Positions 1 to 9,549 of a DNA stretch of 64,000 nucleotides are shown here, piece by piece. This stretch comes from Sediminibacterium sp. (lineage in GTDB: Bacteria > Bacteroidota > Bacteroidia > Chitinophagales > Chitinophagaceae). The notes under the pieces are model-generated. The model saw nothing but the letters and a program-made list of their open reading frames with translations, had not been told where the DNA came from and searched no databases. The stretch is taken from positions 1 to 64,000 of the forward strand of contig NZ_JAUYTR010000023.1 in the NCBI RefSeq assembly GCF_030695065.1. The letters are read 5' to 3'. Position numbers and translations under genes: made by a program. Positions within the stretch are counted from its first letter, which is position 1. Each line of letters opens with the position of its first letter.

Positions 1-415
1 TAAATTATTAATCGTTGTACTTGTTCCTGTTCCGTTGATTGCACCTGGATTAATCGTCCAGTTGCCCAGTGGTAAACCACTTAACTCAACACTGCCGGTT
101 GCAACCGTACAAGTAGGTTGTGTAATTGCACCAACTATTGGTGCAGTGGGTGTAGGGGGTTGGGTGTTGATGAGCACGTTCGCTGATGCCAATGAAGTAC
201 AACCATCTGCGTTCGTAACGGTATAGTTGTATGTACCTGCTACTAAATTATTAATCGTTGTTGTTGCACCGCTGCCTGTGATCGCACCTGGGTTAATCGT
301 CCAGTTGCCCAGTGGTAAACCACTCAGTTGAACACTGCCCGTTGCAACTGTACAAGTAGGTTGTGTAATTGCTCCAACTATTGGTGCCGTGGGTGTAGGT
401 GGTTGCGTATTGATT
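1..415 (-). repeat. Tandem coding repeat, 243-bp period
   Basis: The sequence from position 1 (TAAATTATTAATCGTTG) reappears at 244, giving an exact 243-bp (81-residue) period. The copies stay alike for about 170 bp. The 541-604 stretch encodes a more diverged third copy (QPTCAVATGS). The array runs off the left edge. It encodes the extracellular repeats of the adhesin and is a likely site of copy-number change. Confidence 0.85.
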
Positions 416-1314
416 GTAGCTACAGTGATTCCAGACACAAACCCATCAATATCTTTCGCAATAACATTATAATTACCTGCAGCTAATGAAGAAAAAACAC
501 CAGAAGTATTGCTATAAGTAAATCCATCAATACTATAAGTCATACCGGTAGCAATAGGAGCAGTAACAGTTATACTTCCAGTTGCCACCGCACAAGTAGG
601 TTGAATGATAGTAAGTGTTGGATCCGCTGGATTTATATTTGTTATGACCGTATTTGCATTTAATTCAATAGCTCCAGCCTTAGTTAAACCTTTACCTATT
701 AATGTAGAATTAGACAATAAAGAAATTGCTCCCGCCGATACAATTGTGCCTCTAAACACCCCACTAATACCTAAACTAAAAGCACCATTAATCTGCCAAA
801 ACACATTATTAGGAGATGCGGAATTAATCAACAAAACATTTGCAGAACCACTAACACCCAATGCTCCATCAATTCGGATAATAAACAAGGCATCTGGATT
901 TCCTTGTGCATCTAAAGTTATATCCCCGCTTAAATTTGCTGCAGCACCAACTCCCGTAGAATAAACACCCGCAATAAGTACTTGACCTCCTAATGTAGGG
1001 GAAACTACTCCTGTAGGCGTTCTTGATAAATCATCATAAAGAAGTGCTACATCCGTAGCTGCTAAAGTTGATTGGCCATCAGACGCATTAAAAATACTTC
1101 CACTGATTATGCCAGGAGGGAAACCGGTAGGAGTATAGGTTTTACTACCAATATCACCTTTAACAGATGAAGCACCTACATTGTCGAATGCACCAGCATT
1201 TGTGAACAAAGCAAAAGTTACAGTAGATCTTAAATTGGGTAATTGTCCAAAAAGAAATATTGGAAATATATAAATGATACTGGCAAAAAGGATATTTATG
1301 ATTTTACTCTTCAT
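1..1314 (-). CDS. Partial secreted DUF3494 (ice-binding-like) adhesin with SprB-like repeats
   Basis: This frame is open from an ATG at 1314 to the left window edge (438 codons), so the C-terminus is missing. A signal peptide of about 24 residues (MKSKIINILFAS..., ending FLFGQ) is followed by a DUF3494 domain up to about residue 230. It is recognisable from GFPPGIISGSIFNAS, the DGQSTLAATDVALLYDDLSRTP segment and LDAQGNPDALFIIRI. After it come about 80-residue repeats built on QPTC.VATGS, GLPLGNWTINPG, AGTYNYTVTNADGC and INTQPPTPTAP. Known: DUF3494 domains bind ice or serve as surface adhesins, and such repeats occur in large type IX-secreted surface proteins of Bacteroidota. Inferred: a cell-surface adhesin. 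Whether it binds ice cannot be told from this sequence. Confidence 0.85.
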   Translation of the reverse strand, partial: MKSKIINILFASIIYIFPIFLFGQLPNLRSTVTFALFTNAGAFDNVGASSVKGDIGSKTYTPTGFPPGIISGSIFNASDGQSTLAATDVALLYDDLSRTPTGVVSPTLGGQVLIAGVYSTGVGAAANLSGDITLDAQGNPDALFIIRIDGALGVSGSANVLLINSASPNNVFWQINGAFSLGISGVFRGTIVSAGAISLLSNSTLIGKGLTKAGAIELNANTVITNINPADPTLTIIQPTCAVATGSITVTAPIATGMTYSIDGFTYSNTSGVFSSLAAGNYNVIAKDIDGFVSGITVATINTQPPTPTAPIVGAITQPTCTVATGSVQLSGLPLGNWTINPGAITGSGATTTINNLVAGTYNYTVTNADGCTSLASANVLINTQPPTPTAPIVGAITQPTCTVATGSVELSGLPLGNWTINPGAINGTGTSTTINNL

Positions 1315-1437
1315 TTGAATACATTTAGATCAAAGTCTAACATGTAAAGTTTCAAATGATAAGCAGCAAATAAGTTACAAGCACAAGTGAAATAGTTGTA
1401 TCATTCACACTTTCAGCATATTTAAATCTAACTGATA

Positions 1438-2841
1438 CTAGTTATCCAACTCCTGCCTTGCATTTCTAACCATACTATTGATAACTATATCTAGGCCTTT
1501 TACTTCTTTTGATAAATGTTCTAAAAACATTTTTTTCTCTGACGCATCTAATTCAAAGTCAGTTTCTTTTAAAAGTTGCAAAATTCCTAGCATATTAGCA
1601 ACGGGTGCTCTTAAAGTATGTGAGCTGTTCCAGGCCAATTCATCTAAACTATGCAAGTACTTGGTTTGTAATTGCTCCATTTTTTTCTTTGCATCAATCT
1701 CAGTTGTACTGATTGATACTCCAATTAAATCGCCATTTTTTGCATGGTGAGAAGTAAAACTCATTAACAACCAGGTAAAATCGGAATTGTCATATAGCAT
1801 GAACTTTTCTTCAACTTGAATAGTTTTACCTTGAAGTGATTGTTCAAAGTAATAAAGGAAATTAGCTTTTGAAGCTGGGTCTAAATAGCTAATAAAATTC
1901 TCATTTAGTTTTAATTGATGACCATATAAATCAGAAAATTTCAACTCTGCCAGCTTGTTGAAATAAATCACCTTATAATTTACATCAAGCAACAAATTAC
2001 CCTCATATTTACTATTCTCAAGTAACTTCAAGTTTTCGTTTTGGCTCATAACAATCTTCATCAGATTCTCTCTATTATTATTGTTCACAGAATAGAAGTC
2101 ATTACCATAAATCATTTCAGGGTATTCAAAAGCCAAAAGAAATATATTAACTAAACTAATAAAATTACCTGCAATTAAAATGATAGTATATAAATAATTG
2201 CCATGAACAAATAGTGTTGTAATGTTCAGAAGAAAAAAACCAATTAATCGAGATAATAAAAAGAATCTTACAAAAGAGAACATTCTATTATAATCTGATA
2301 TAATATCAGTCTTTATATTTTTTCTGAAAGTCAAATAAGTTTTTAGAGAGAAATAAAAATAAATAGCCCAACTACCTGCCTTAAAAATATAATGTAATTC
2401 TTTCCCTATAATGCCTTCATTGAAATTAGAAATATGTGTAGAAAAATCAAAATTAGCGATTTGAAGAATTTCTAATTTTTGTTCTGCCCCACTAAAATAA
2501 AATGGAAATAATTCGGCAATACTTAATACAAATGGTATAATATGCAACCAATCGTTTTTTCTAAAATTAGTTTCCCTATAAAGCAAAGACCTAACGAATA
2601 AATACATACTTGGACCTAATAAATATAAAAACGGTCCAGGAATTCTTAAATAATGAGGGTATTGAAAAATTAATTTAGATTCAAATAACCAATAAAGAAT
2701 TGAAGATAAAATCAATACTGTATTTGAAATAAACAAATAAAATATTGGTGACTTTCTTTTCCCTTTAGTAAAAACTATAATTAAACAAAAGAGGGAAAAC
2801 GAAAAGGCAATTGTATTAAAGTATTGAAAAAAAATATGCAT
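1438..2841 (-). CDS. 7TM-PAS sensor with HisKA-like helix and no ATPase domain
   Basis: 467 aa. About seven hydrophobic helices span residues 5-240, then a PAS domain lies at roughly 270-385 (LLLDVNYKVIYFNKLAE; FTWLLMSFTSH). The C-terminal 70 residues contain an H-box-like SSHTLRAPVANMLGI with His near residue 408. The protein then stops (VRNARQELDN), so the HATPase catalytic domain of a histidine kinase is absent. Known: Bacteroidota encode many PAS proteins ending in a similar RAP-type helix. Inferred: a membrane sensor that might be phosphorylated by, or dimerise with, another kinase. ATG at 2841 is used. No response regulator lies next to it. Confidence 0.7.
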   Translation of the reverse strand: MHIFFQYFNTIAFSFSLFCLIIVFTKGKRKSPIFYLFISNTVLILSSILYWLFESKLIFQYPHYLRIPGPFLYLLGPSMYLFVRSLLYRETNFRKNDWLHIIPFVLSIAELFPFYFSGAEQKLEILQIANFDFSTHISNFNEGIIGKELHYIFKAGSWAIYFYFSLKTYLTFRKNIKTDIISDYNRMFSFVRFFLLSRLIGFFLLNITTLFVHGNYLYTIILIAGNFISLVNIFLLAFEYPEMIYGNDFYSVNNNNRENLMKIVMSQNENLKLLENSKYEGNLLLDVNYKVIYFNKLAELKFSDLYGHQLKLNENFISYLDPASKANFLYYFEQSLQGKTIQVEEKFMLYDNSDFTWLLMSFTSHHAKNGDLIGVSISTTEIDAKKKMEQLQTKYLHSLDELAWNSSHTLRAPVANMLGILQLLKETDFELDASEKKMFLEHLSKEVKGLDIVINSMVRNARQELDN

Positions 2842-3035
2842 GATTAGCTAGAAGATATTTTTGGGCGATGGATTTTTACAAAAATACGTCATAGCATTCA
2901 GGACATAAGTACCTCATATTGTTTTAAAGTATCACTTATTAATAATTAAATATTAATTATTAAGATTTTGATCTTTAGTCTACTACTTATTCTTTTTTTA
3001 TTATTAAAAATCAATCAATTATGCTTATAAAATAA

Positions 3036-5456
3036 CTAATCATTAATCAAAGAAACTAAAGCTTGTTTTGAGAAAATTTTGATTTGCTCAACCAAACCAA
3101 CAACTTCAGGTTTAATGGTTTTCCCATTCAATTTCCAAAATTTATATTTTCCAATAGGTTGCTCAAACAGAATCGTCCACTCATTGGATGTTTGTGTTAT
3201 TTTGAACGTTGTTCTTGTTTTTGTCTTGGAAAACGCAACTGAAACACTATTATTACCCATAACAACATTGTCTAATTTACCATTAGTTAAAGCTGAAGGC
3301 AATAAAGGAGAAAGTTTGAGTTGTTTTTTATACGCCTGTGGTTTAATTCCAAAAAACTGTTTAACAATTGGTTCTCCATAAGCATATACATTCCAAGCCT
3401 GTGTCATCATGCCATAATCAGGAGACACTTCATACATAGAGCCAGGCAATGCATAACCAAATGTTTTATTTACCCTTTTTAATAATTCAAAAGCTTCATC
3501 GGGTCTCCCATAATTATTTTCTGCTATAATTTGCACTGCAGTAGGCAAAGTCATAACAGTTCCTGTATAAGTGAAATCATTCTTGCCTACACTTGCTGCA
3601 TAAGAATATTCTTTCTGATCTCTCTTTTCGTTTTTATCAATTCCAGTTACATACATTCCAAATCCATTGGTAAACCTTTTAGCAGTATTTAAAGCTTTTA
3701 TTGCTTTGTCCTTATCTGCAATTCCTGTTTCTAAAGGCGTATTCACTACCCAATTATGATGCATGACAAATCCTTTACTTTTACTAACCGTATCGGCAAT
3801 AGTTTGTGCTTGCACCTTTTTTAGTTCGTTTACTGCCCACTGGTTATCAAGTGTATCAGCTCTAACAATAGCATCTTGAATCAATTGTAAAGCCTGGGGT
3901 TTAGTTGCTATAAAGTCAGCATAAGAATGATCTTTTTCTACCCAAAACTGTTCATTAATTTTTACTTTAATCAAATTAGCTTTTTGCTGATAATTATCTG
4001 CTAAGCCCACATGATTTAAGTATCTAGCCATTTTAGCTGCATCATCAAAAGCCTTTTGCGTGTAGGTTGCCACATCTATCATTTCAGAAGTAAGCCCATG
4101 AATTTCCATCATCCCAGCCCCATCTGGTAACAAATTTTTATCTGCATCATTTTCATTTAAAACCCAATTCAACCCTTTTATAACAGAAGGAAAATATTTT
4201 TGTAAAAAAACGGAATCACCTGTCCAACAAAATACATCCCAGATTAATGAAACAAACTGGGGTGTCTCATTTACATTGCCAGGATTAAATACAGCACCAT
4301 TGGTAGATACTTCATGAATAATTCTACCATTCCCGTTAGTTTTCTCAGAAATAGCATGCACCAAATCAATCGTACTGTAAACCAAGTCTTTTCTACCCAT
4401 CGCAATTAATCCTTTTAGGGTATAAACCATATCACCACCAAACCACCAGGGATAATCAGGCAAACCAGCTACTACCCCCTTACCTATTCCGTCTACTTCT
4501 TGGATTAACCAATCACTATTGTACTTTAACCATTCAAAACTAGTTTCAATAGCTTTATCGCTTAAAGTCAATTTAGAATTCTTATTCAACCTTAACACTC
4601 TATTCTTCTTTTCTGCAAGCAACCTAGATGGGTATTGGCTAAGTTGATGGTAAGTAGTTTCTGCCTTTTCTTTTGATATATACGAACCAGCAATAGTAAA
4701 TGGCAAAATATAAACACTATTTGGCTTAATTATTATTTCAAATACTGAATTAGTGACAGTAGTGTTGGGCTTATTTTTTTTTGCAGTAATTGAATTACTT
4801 ACTTTCCCTTTAATAGGTGATCCATAAATTACATACCAAGAATTCATAGAATCTTTTACAATCCAGCGTTGATTGATCAAATCATAACTGGCTAAATCTT
4901 TCGAATCTATCATTCCCGTTCTTTCACCCAACCATACCGGTCTAAGGTTAGCAATTGCTCGGAAATCAAATTGAATTTTTTGTGTTTGATTACTATTATT
5001 CTTTATAGCATATTCAATGTAAACCCCTCCCAACTGGTCTGGAACAAACTGATACCTTTCAATACTTAGTGGTGTTAATCCCACAGAAAAAATATGTTTA
5101 TTCCCAAATGGATAATTTACAAATAGGTCTGCTTTATTAAGCTGATGTGTTTTTTCACCAATTGTTATACTTATATCAAACCCATCCATTAATTTAATAG
5201 GATGATGCCAAATACCCCCCATTTCATCTTTTACATGCCAACCTAAATCTGGAAAACATCCATCCTGGTGCCCAATCATGTATACCTTTTCTCCTGCAGT
5301 AGCATAGGGTGTAGCTAAAAATGCTGGCTTCCCTTTTAAGGATGGGGCATTGCTAAATAATGGACCTATTGATTGTGGTACAGAATTTTGAGCAGCTAAT
5401 TCAACAAAGCACAGTATTGATGTACTGATTAATAGCAAGCATTGAATAATTCGCAT
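3036..5456 (-). CDS. Secreted six-hairpin glycoside hydrolase (GH63/debranching-like)
   Basis: 806 aa with a signal peptide (residues 1-22, ending ELAAQ). An N-terminal beta-rich domain to about residue 290 precedes an (alpha/alpha)6-type catalytic domain with YPWWFGGDMVYTLKGL, NETPQFVSLIWDVF, DGAGMMEIHGLTSEMID and a late MYEVSPDYGMMTQAWN...YGEPIV segment. The conserved D in FGGD and the acidic residues near MYEVSPD are candidate catalytic acids. Known: amylo-alpha-1,6-glucosidase, trehalase and GH63 enzymes share this fold. The exact substrate cannot be assigned. A sugar porter gene lies about 3 kb away, and a palindrome just upstream may bind a repressor. Confidence 0.65.
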   Translation of the reverse strand: MRIIQCLLLISTSILCFVELAAQNSVPQSIGPLFSNAPSLKGKPAFLATPYATAGEKVYMIGHQDGCFPDLGWHVKDEMGGIWHHPIKLMDGFDISITIGEKTHQLNKADLFVNYPFGNKHIFSVGLTPLSIERYQFVPDQLGGVYIEYAIKNNSNQTQKIQFDFRAIANLRPVWLGERTGMIDSKDLASYDLINQRWIVKDSMNSWYVIYGSPIKGKVSNSITAKKNKPNTTVTNSVFEIIIKPNSVYILPFTIAGSYISKEKAETTYHQLSQYPSRLLAEKKNRVLRLNKNSKLTLSDKAIETSFEWLKYNSDWLIQEVDGIGKGVVAGLPDYPWWFGGDMVYTLKGLIAMGRKDLVYSTIDLVHAISEKTNGNGRIIHEVSTNGAVFNPGNVNETPQFVSLIWDVFCWTGDSVFLQKYFPSVIKGLNWVLNENDADKNLLPDGAGMMEIHGLTSEMIDVATYTQKAFDDAAKMARYLNHVGLADNYQQKANLIKVKINEQFWVEKDHSYADFIATKPQALQLIQDAIVRADTLDNQWAVNELKKVQAQTIADTVSKSKGFVMHHNWVVNTPLETGIADKDKAIKALNTAKRFTNGFGMYVTGIDKNEKRDQKEYSYAASVGKNDFTYTGTVMTLPTAVQIIAENNYGRPDEAFELLKRVNKTFGYALPGSMYEVSPDYGMMTQAWNVYAYGEPIVKQFFGIKPQAYKKQLKLSPLLPSALTNGKLDNVVMGNNSVSVAFSKTKTRTTFKITQTSNEWTILFEQPIGKYKFWKLNGKTIKPEVVGLVEQIKIFSKQALVSLIND

Positions 5457-5473
5457 ATAATTCTAATTTTAAA

Positions 5474-5491
5474 ATACCGTTTCAACGGTAT
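5474..5491. promoter_or_regulatory. Palindrome upstream of glycosidase gene
   Basis: ATACCGTT-TC-AACGGTAT is a perfect 8-bp inverted repeat with a 2-bp centre. It is 17 bp from the glycosidase ATG (5456, minus) and 47 bp from the ATG of the divergent gene at 5539. Position and symmetry suggest a repressor operator for one or both genes. No regulator gene is adjacent, so this is inference. Confidence 0.5.
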
Positions 5492-5538
5492 CACATTAAA
5501 GTTAATAGAAGTTTATTTTGCTTACTAATTATTTTGTT

Positions 5539-6957
5539 ATGATTACTAGAAACACACGCTATTTTATTTTTATTCTTTTGCTGATGGGATTTAATAAAAT
5601 AGCCCTATCTAAAATAAGCGAAGTATATATCAGCGATATGTATAAATACCGAATACTAAGTGCAAAGGGTATAGTATTAGATGCCCCTATGGTAAAAGAT
5701 AAAGCAACAAAAAATTCAACCAGCAAAGATTTACAAGATGGTTGGGGCTATTCAGGTTCAGAAGCAAAGAGAGTATTGAACGGATTAGAAAAAGAAGGTC
5801 AGCCAGCATGGATTCAAGATGGGATTAGTGCAGAAGAAGAAAAAATAATTCAAACCCTAAATGGATTTAATATATTGGCATTATCCAATGAATACAGAGT
5901 GCTGGAGTTTTTTCCAAGTGTGAATGAACATGTGCCTGCTGAATATAAATTTAAGAAACCATTTTGTTTAGTAATAGATCACTATTTTGTAGTATACAGA
6001 AGCGATTTCAATAAAATTCAACAAATTGCAGATACCAGTAAGCAAACAAAAAACATACAAGCATATACACAATATCCTATTCAACTAAATAAATTAAACA
6101 CTTATAAAGCATCAACTTCCTATTATGTAACAAGACCTCCTGATTTGCAAATAAAAGCTGCCAGGATGAAAAGACTTTTTAAAGCGGATTCAACAGAATT
6201 CTTAAGATCAGAAAATGCCAACCTTTGGCCCAAAGGGGTAAGCACTCTGTCTACTGAAAATTTAGCTAAATTAAAAGCTTATTATCTTTTTAGCTATTGG
6301 GTAAATAAAACTGAGTATTTGTATATCAGAATTCCTGGCAAAGAGAATGCAGCCATCTTTCCTGAAATAGGATTTTTAGCTAACCATGACCTGTATTATA
6401 CTGTTGAAAATAATAGTAATTATATCACATGGACAGAATCGAAACCACCTAAAGATTTTAGGATTAAAAATATTATAGAAGTCATGCAAAAAGCCTTGGT
6501 TGCATATGCCAATCATAGTGATTACAGAGACTTATATAAGAAAGGAAGTAGTTGGGAAGTAAAGACTGGTGGATCAATGATTCCGACCGAATTGTATGTA
6601 TTGGAGCCTAGAGCAGCTGGGCAAGTAATGTATAAAAAAACAAAACTAAATACCTATCAATTCATGGTGCCACTAGAAAAAAGTGCCGATCGTTATGATG
6701 CGGAACAAACCGCTTATCAATTGGCTTTTCAAGTAGCAGAAGAAGTAAAACTTTTTTTGAAACCTAACGGTGAGCCAATTGAATTTTACCAAGGAGTACC
6801 AAGAAAAATCAATGGAGGATTACTGTATATACTAGAGTATAAAAATGAAGCCCTCTTAGGTAATAATAAATTTCAAGTATTTAGCATCATGTCCATTAAT
6901 GATGTAGTATGGCTAAGCTATGTTTTTAGAAATGAGATTACTGGATATTTATTTTAA
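5539..6957 (+). CDS. Secreted protein of unknown function
   Basis: 472 aa from ATG 5539. A TTG 21 bp upstream is also in frame, but the ATG directly precedes a good signal peptide (MITRNTRYFIFILLLMGFNKIALS), so I choose it. The mature protein is hydrophilic, with no membrane helix after the signal and no motif I recognise. It reads smoothly with AT-rich third positions, so it is a real gene. It is divergent from the glycosidase gene and 42 bp upstream of another secreted unknown at 7000, with which it may be co-transcribed. Function not assigned. Confidence 0.6.
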   Translation: MITRNTRYFIFILLLMGFNKIALSKISEVYISDMYKYRILSAKGIVLDAPMVKDKATKNSTSKDLQDGWGYSGSEAKRVLNGLEKEGQPAWIQDGISAEEEKIIQTLNGFNILALSNEYRVLEFFPSVNEHVPAEYKFKKPFCLVIDHYFVVYRSDFNKIQQIADTSKQTKNIQAYTQYPIQLNKLNTYKASTSYYVTRPPDLQIKAARMKRLFKADSTEFLRSENANLWPKGVSTLSTENLAKLKAYYLFSYWVNKTEYLYIRIPGKENAAIFPEIGFLANHDLYYTVENNSNYITWTESKPPKDFRIKNIIEVMQKALVAYANHSDYRDLYKKGSSWEVKTGGSMIPTELYVLEPRAAGQVMYKKTKLNTYQFMVPLEKSADRYDAEQTAYQLAFQVAEEVKLFLKPNGEPIEFYQGVPRKINGGLLYILEYKNEALLGNNKFQVFSIMSINDVVWLSYVFRNEITGYLF

Positions 6958-6999
6958 TTGAAAAAAAAGTAATGCTGTATATTGTTTCAAAATTACTAA

Positions 7000-7560
7000 A
7001 TGAAATATATAACCTTTATAGCATTGTTTATAACTCTAAAAGGATTTGCGCAAAAACCCACTAGTACAATTGATAGTTTTTGGAATACCCTTCAACAACA
7101 TTGCGGCAAAGCTTATGAAGGAGTGATTACTAGTGGTGCTACAGCAGATTTTAAGGATAAGAAATTGGTTATGCATGTGAAAGCCTGCGAAGAAAATCGG
7201 ATAAGGATTCCATTTAATGTAGGGGATAATAGATCTAGAACATGGGTGCTTACTAAAAATAAGTTAGGAATTACTTTAAAACACGACCATAGACACGAAG
7301 ATGGTTCAGAAGACAAAGTAACCCAATACGGGGGCACTACTACCAACCCAGGGTTTTCGCAGATGCAAATTTTTCCCGCTGATATTCAAACACAAAAAAC
7401 GATTCCTGCAGCAGCGTCTAATATTTGGTGGATTACCATCAATGATAGCAGTTTCACTTATAACCTCAGAAGAATTGGATCTGATAGATTATTTACTGTT
7501 TCCTTCAATCTAAAACAACCAATTGAAACACCTCTTGCCCCATGGGGTTGGAAGAATTAA
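7000..7560 (+). CDS. Small secreted protein of unknown function
   Basis: 186 aa with a signal peptide (MKYITFIALFITLKGFAQ). The mature part contains LRRIGSDRLFTVSF and ends PLAPWGWKN. No catalytic motif is recognised. It follows the gene ending at 6957 by 42 bp on the same strand, and its stop lies 4 bp from the stop of the convergent gene ending at 7565. Probably periplasmic or surface-located. Confidence 0.6.
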   Translation: MKYITFIALFITLKGFAQKPTSTIDSFWNTLQQHCGKAYEGVITSGATADFKDKKLVMHVKACEENRIRIPFNVGDNRSRTWVLTKNKLGITLKHDHRHEDGSEDKVTQYGGTTTNPGFSQMQIFPADIQTQKTIPAAASNIWWITINDSSFTYNLRRIGSDRLFTVSFNLKQPIETPLAPWGWKN

Positions 7561-7564
7561 TGGT

Positions 7565-8224
7565 TTATTTTTTTCTAAATAGTTTATCGTTTAAAATAAT
7601 TTCATCCTTACATAAGTCATAAGGCTGCGCGAGTGTTCTCCATTCGGTACCATCATCATATTTAAAAACTATGGTATTCCCAGTAACGCTATATTTCCCT
7701 TTTTGGGTTCCCTGTGAACTTGCAGAACCGCTAATATTTCCCGATCCTGTAATAGCTCCTTTTTTATTCATTACAAAACTTCCGTCTACTTTAAACTCAA
7801 TTACGGTTGACTGTGATACAGCACCAGCTGATGCATAACCTGAATACGTTTTACCTCCCAAACTCTTTGCTAAAAAGGGTTTAGCTTTGGTACAAATGCC
7901 TCCATCTAATCCTTTTAAAACTCCACCGTTAAACTCAGCTTTGATAGATTGTGATTTACCGCTTCCCCAGTTAATATTCATTTTATTAGCTGCTACACTG
8001 AATTTACCCGTATTTACTTTGTTTAATTCTAATTCTTTTTGCAAGTTAAAGGGATTGATACCATATGCTGGATTTTTACAGATTACGCCATCCTTAGTAA
8101 AATAGAGCCAACTAATATCCAAACTGCCACCTCCCCAAAACTGAGTTCTTAAATACAGTCCCTCTTGTGCAAAGGCTGAATGCAAACACAAGAAACCTAC
8201 TAAAGCAATAATGATTTTTTTCAT
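7565..8224 (-). CDS. Secreted protein of unknown function
   Basis: 219 aa from ATG 8224. A GTG further upstream at 8257 would extend it by 11 residues and overlap the transporter gene, whereas ATG 8224 directly starts a signal peptide (MKKIIIALVGFLCLHSAFAQ). The mature protein is Gly/Ser-rich and beta-like, with a central GKTYSGYASAGAVSQ and SGSASSQGTQKGKYSV. No family is recognised. The start lies 10 bp after the transporter stop codon, so it is likely the last gene of that transcript. Confidence 0.6.
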   Translation of the reverse strand: MKKIIIALVGFLCLHSAFAQEGLYLRTQFWGGGSLDISWLYFTKDGVICKNPAYGINPFNLQKELELNKVNTGKFSVAANKMNINWGSGKSQSIKAEFNGGVLKGLDGGICTKAKPFLAKSLGGKTYSGYASAGAVSQSTVIEFKVDGSFVMNKKGAITGSGNISGSASSQGTQKGKYSVTGNTIVFKYDDGTEWRTLAQPYDLCKDEIILNDKLFRKK

Positions 8225-8234
8225 GACAATAATT

Positions 8235-9545
8235 TTAGTGTAAGATGATTGTGTCACCCATATCTTCTAAAGCAACCCCTTTTGTTTCTGGCATCATTTT
8301 CCAAACATATAATAATTGCAAAACCATCATGAAAGCAAAAAAGCCAAAAATGATGGTGCCAGAAATATTGGCTGCAAAATAAGGGAACACTTGTGCTATT
8401 AGAGCAGCAAATACCCAATGTACTAAAGACCCAAAGGAAGTACCACTTGCTCGAACAGAATTAGGAAACAACTCAGATAAGAAAACCCAAATAACAGCAC
8501 CTTGCCCTACAGCATGTGCTGCAATAAATACAAAAACATAGTACACAACCATTGATTGATCTGTACTATTGAATGATACAGCAATCATAGTAAGTGAAAA
8601 AATATAACCGATTGAACCTATAAACATCAAAACCCTTCTACCAAATCGGTCTATCAGATACCACCCCGTAATAGTGAATATCAGATTCATCACGCCAATC
8701 CCGACTGTAGACAGCAATGCTCCCTCACGGCCAATTCCAGCCATTTCAAAAACCTTTGGCGCAAAATAAATAATGGCATTAATGCCAGATAGCTGATTAA
8801 AGAAAGCTATCAAGAAAGCGAGTAAAAGGGGTTTAAAAAACTTTTTATTAAACAACGACTCCGTTACTGTTTTTCCAACTGAGGCTTTAATATCCGCAAT
8901 TACTTTAGGAGCGTCTTCACCTGTTAGTGCCAAAACTTTGGCGGCAGCAGCTTCGTCTTTTTTAAATAAAACCAACCAACGTGGTGTTTCTGGAGTAATC
9001 AACATTAATAATGAGAAAAATAAGGAAGGGATTGCAACCACTCCCAACATCCAACGCCAATCATTTTCTCCACCCACTCCAGCTAACAAATAATTAGAGA
9101 AGTAAGCTATCAATATTCCTGCAACAACATTTAATTGAAATGAAATAACCATTCGGCCTCTGTATTTAGGAGGGGCTATTTCTGAAATATAAACAGGGGC
9201 AACAACAGATGAAGCGCCAATACTTAATCCACTAACAAATCGGAAAAACATAAATACATACACGTTGGTAGATAAGGCAGCACCAATAGAAGTAACCAAA
9301 AAGAGAATCCCAATCCAAATTAAAGTCTGTTTTCTACCTATTTTATTCGCAGGGATATTACCCAATGCTGCGCCAAATGCTGTGCCGTATAAAGCCATGG
9401 CAATGGCGGTTCCATGCATCCAATCAGATAGCGACCACAGTTGTTGAATGGCTTGCTCTGCGCCAGAAATTACGGCAACATCTAGTCCAAATAAAAGACC
9501 ACCTAAACCAACTGTAATAGACCAAATGGCCAATTTTTTATTCAT
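8235..9545 (-). CDS. MFS sugar porter (sugar:H+ symporter)
   Basis: 436 aa with twelve predicted membrane helices. Sugar-porter signatures are present: GLLFGLDVAVISG in TM1, NKIGRKQTL between TM2 and TM3, PETPRWLV after TM6, QLSGINAIIYFAP in TM7, DRFGRRVLM between TM8 and TM9, and a C-terminal PETKG. These place it in the XylE/GalP-type SP family of the inner membrane. The sugar is not determinable. The nearby secreted glycosidase suggests uptake of a released monosaccharide (inference). A perfect 16-bp palindrome sits just upstream of its ATG. Confidence 0.85.
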   Translation of the reverse strand: MNKKLAIWSITVGLGGLLFGLDVAVISGAEQAIQQLWSLSDWMHGTAIAMALYGTAFGAALGNIPANKIGRKQTLIWIGILFLVTSIGAALSTNVYVFMFFRFVSGLSIGASSVVAPVYISEIAPPKYRGRMVISFQLNVVAGILIAYFSNYLLAGVGGENDWRWMLGVVAIPSLFFSLLMLITPETPRWLVLFKKDEAAAAKVLALTGEDAPKVIADIKASVGKTVTESLFNKKFFKPLLLAFLIAFFNQLSGINAIIYFAPKVFEMAGIGREGALLSTVGIGVMNLIFTITGWYLIDRFGRRVLMFIGSIGYIFSLTMIAVSFNSTDQSMVVYYVFVFIAAHAVGQGAVIWVFLSELFPNSVRASGTSFGSLVHWVFAALIAQVFPYFAANISGTIIFGFFAFMMVLQLLYVWKMMPETKGVALEDMGDTIILH

Positions 9546-9549
9546 ATAC

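Noticed and set aside
35..964. Plus-strand open frames at 35-226 and 605-964
   Set aside because: They lie antisense to the DUF3494/repeat gene, whose minus frame is open through the whole region with a signal peptide and recognisable domain.
2939..2963. Terminator after the glycosidase gene
   Set aside because: TTAATAATTAA/TTAATTATTAA is a perfect 11-bp inverted repeat, but it contains only A and T, is 70 bp from the stop and has no U-run, so it is as likely AT-rich background.
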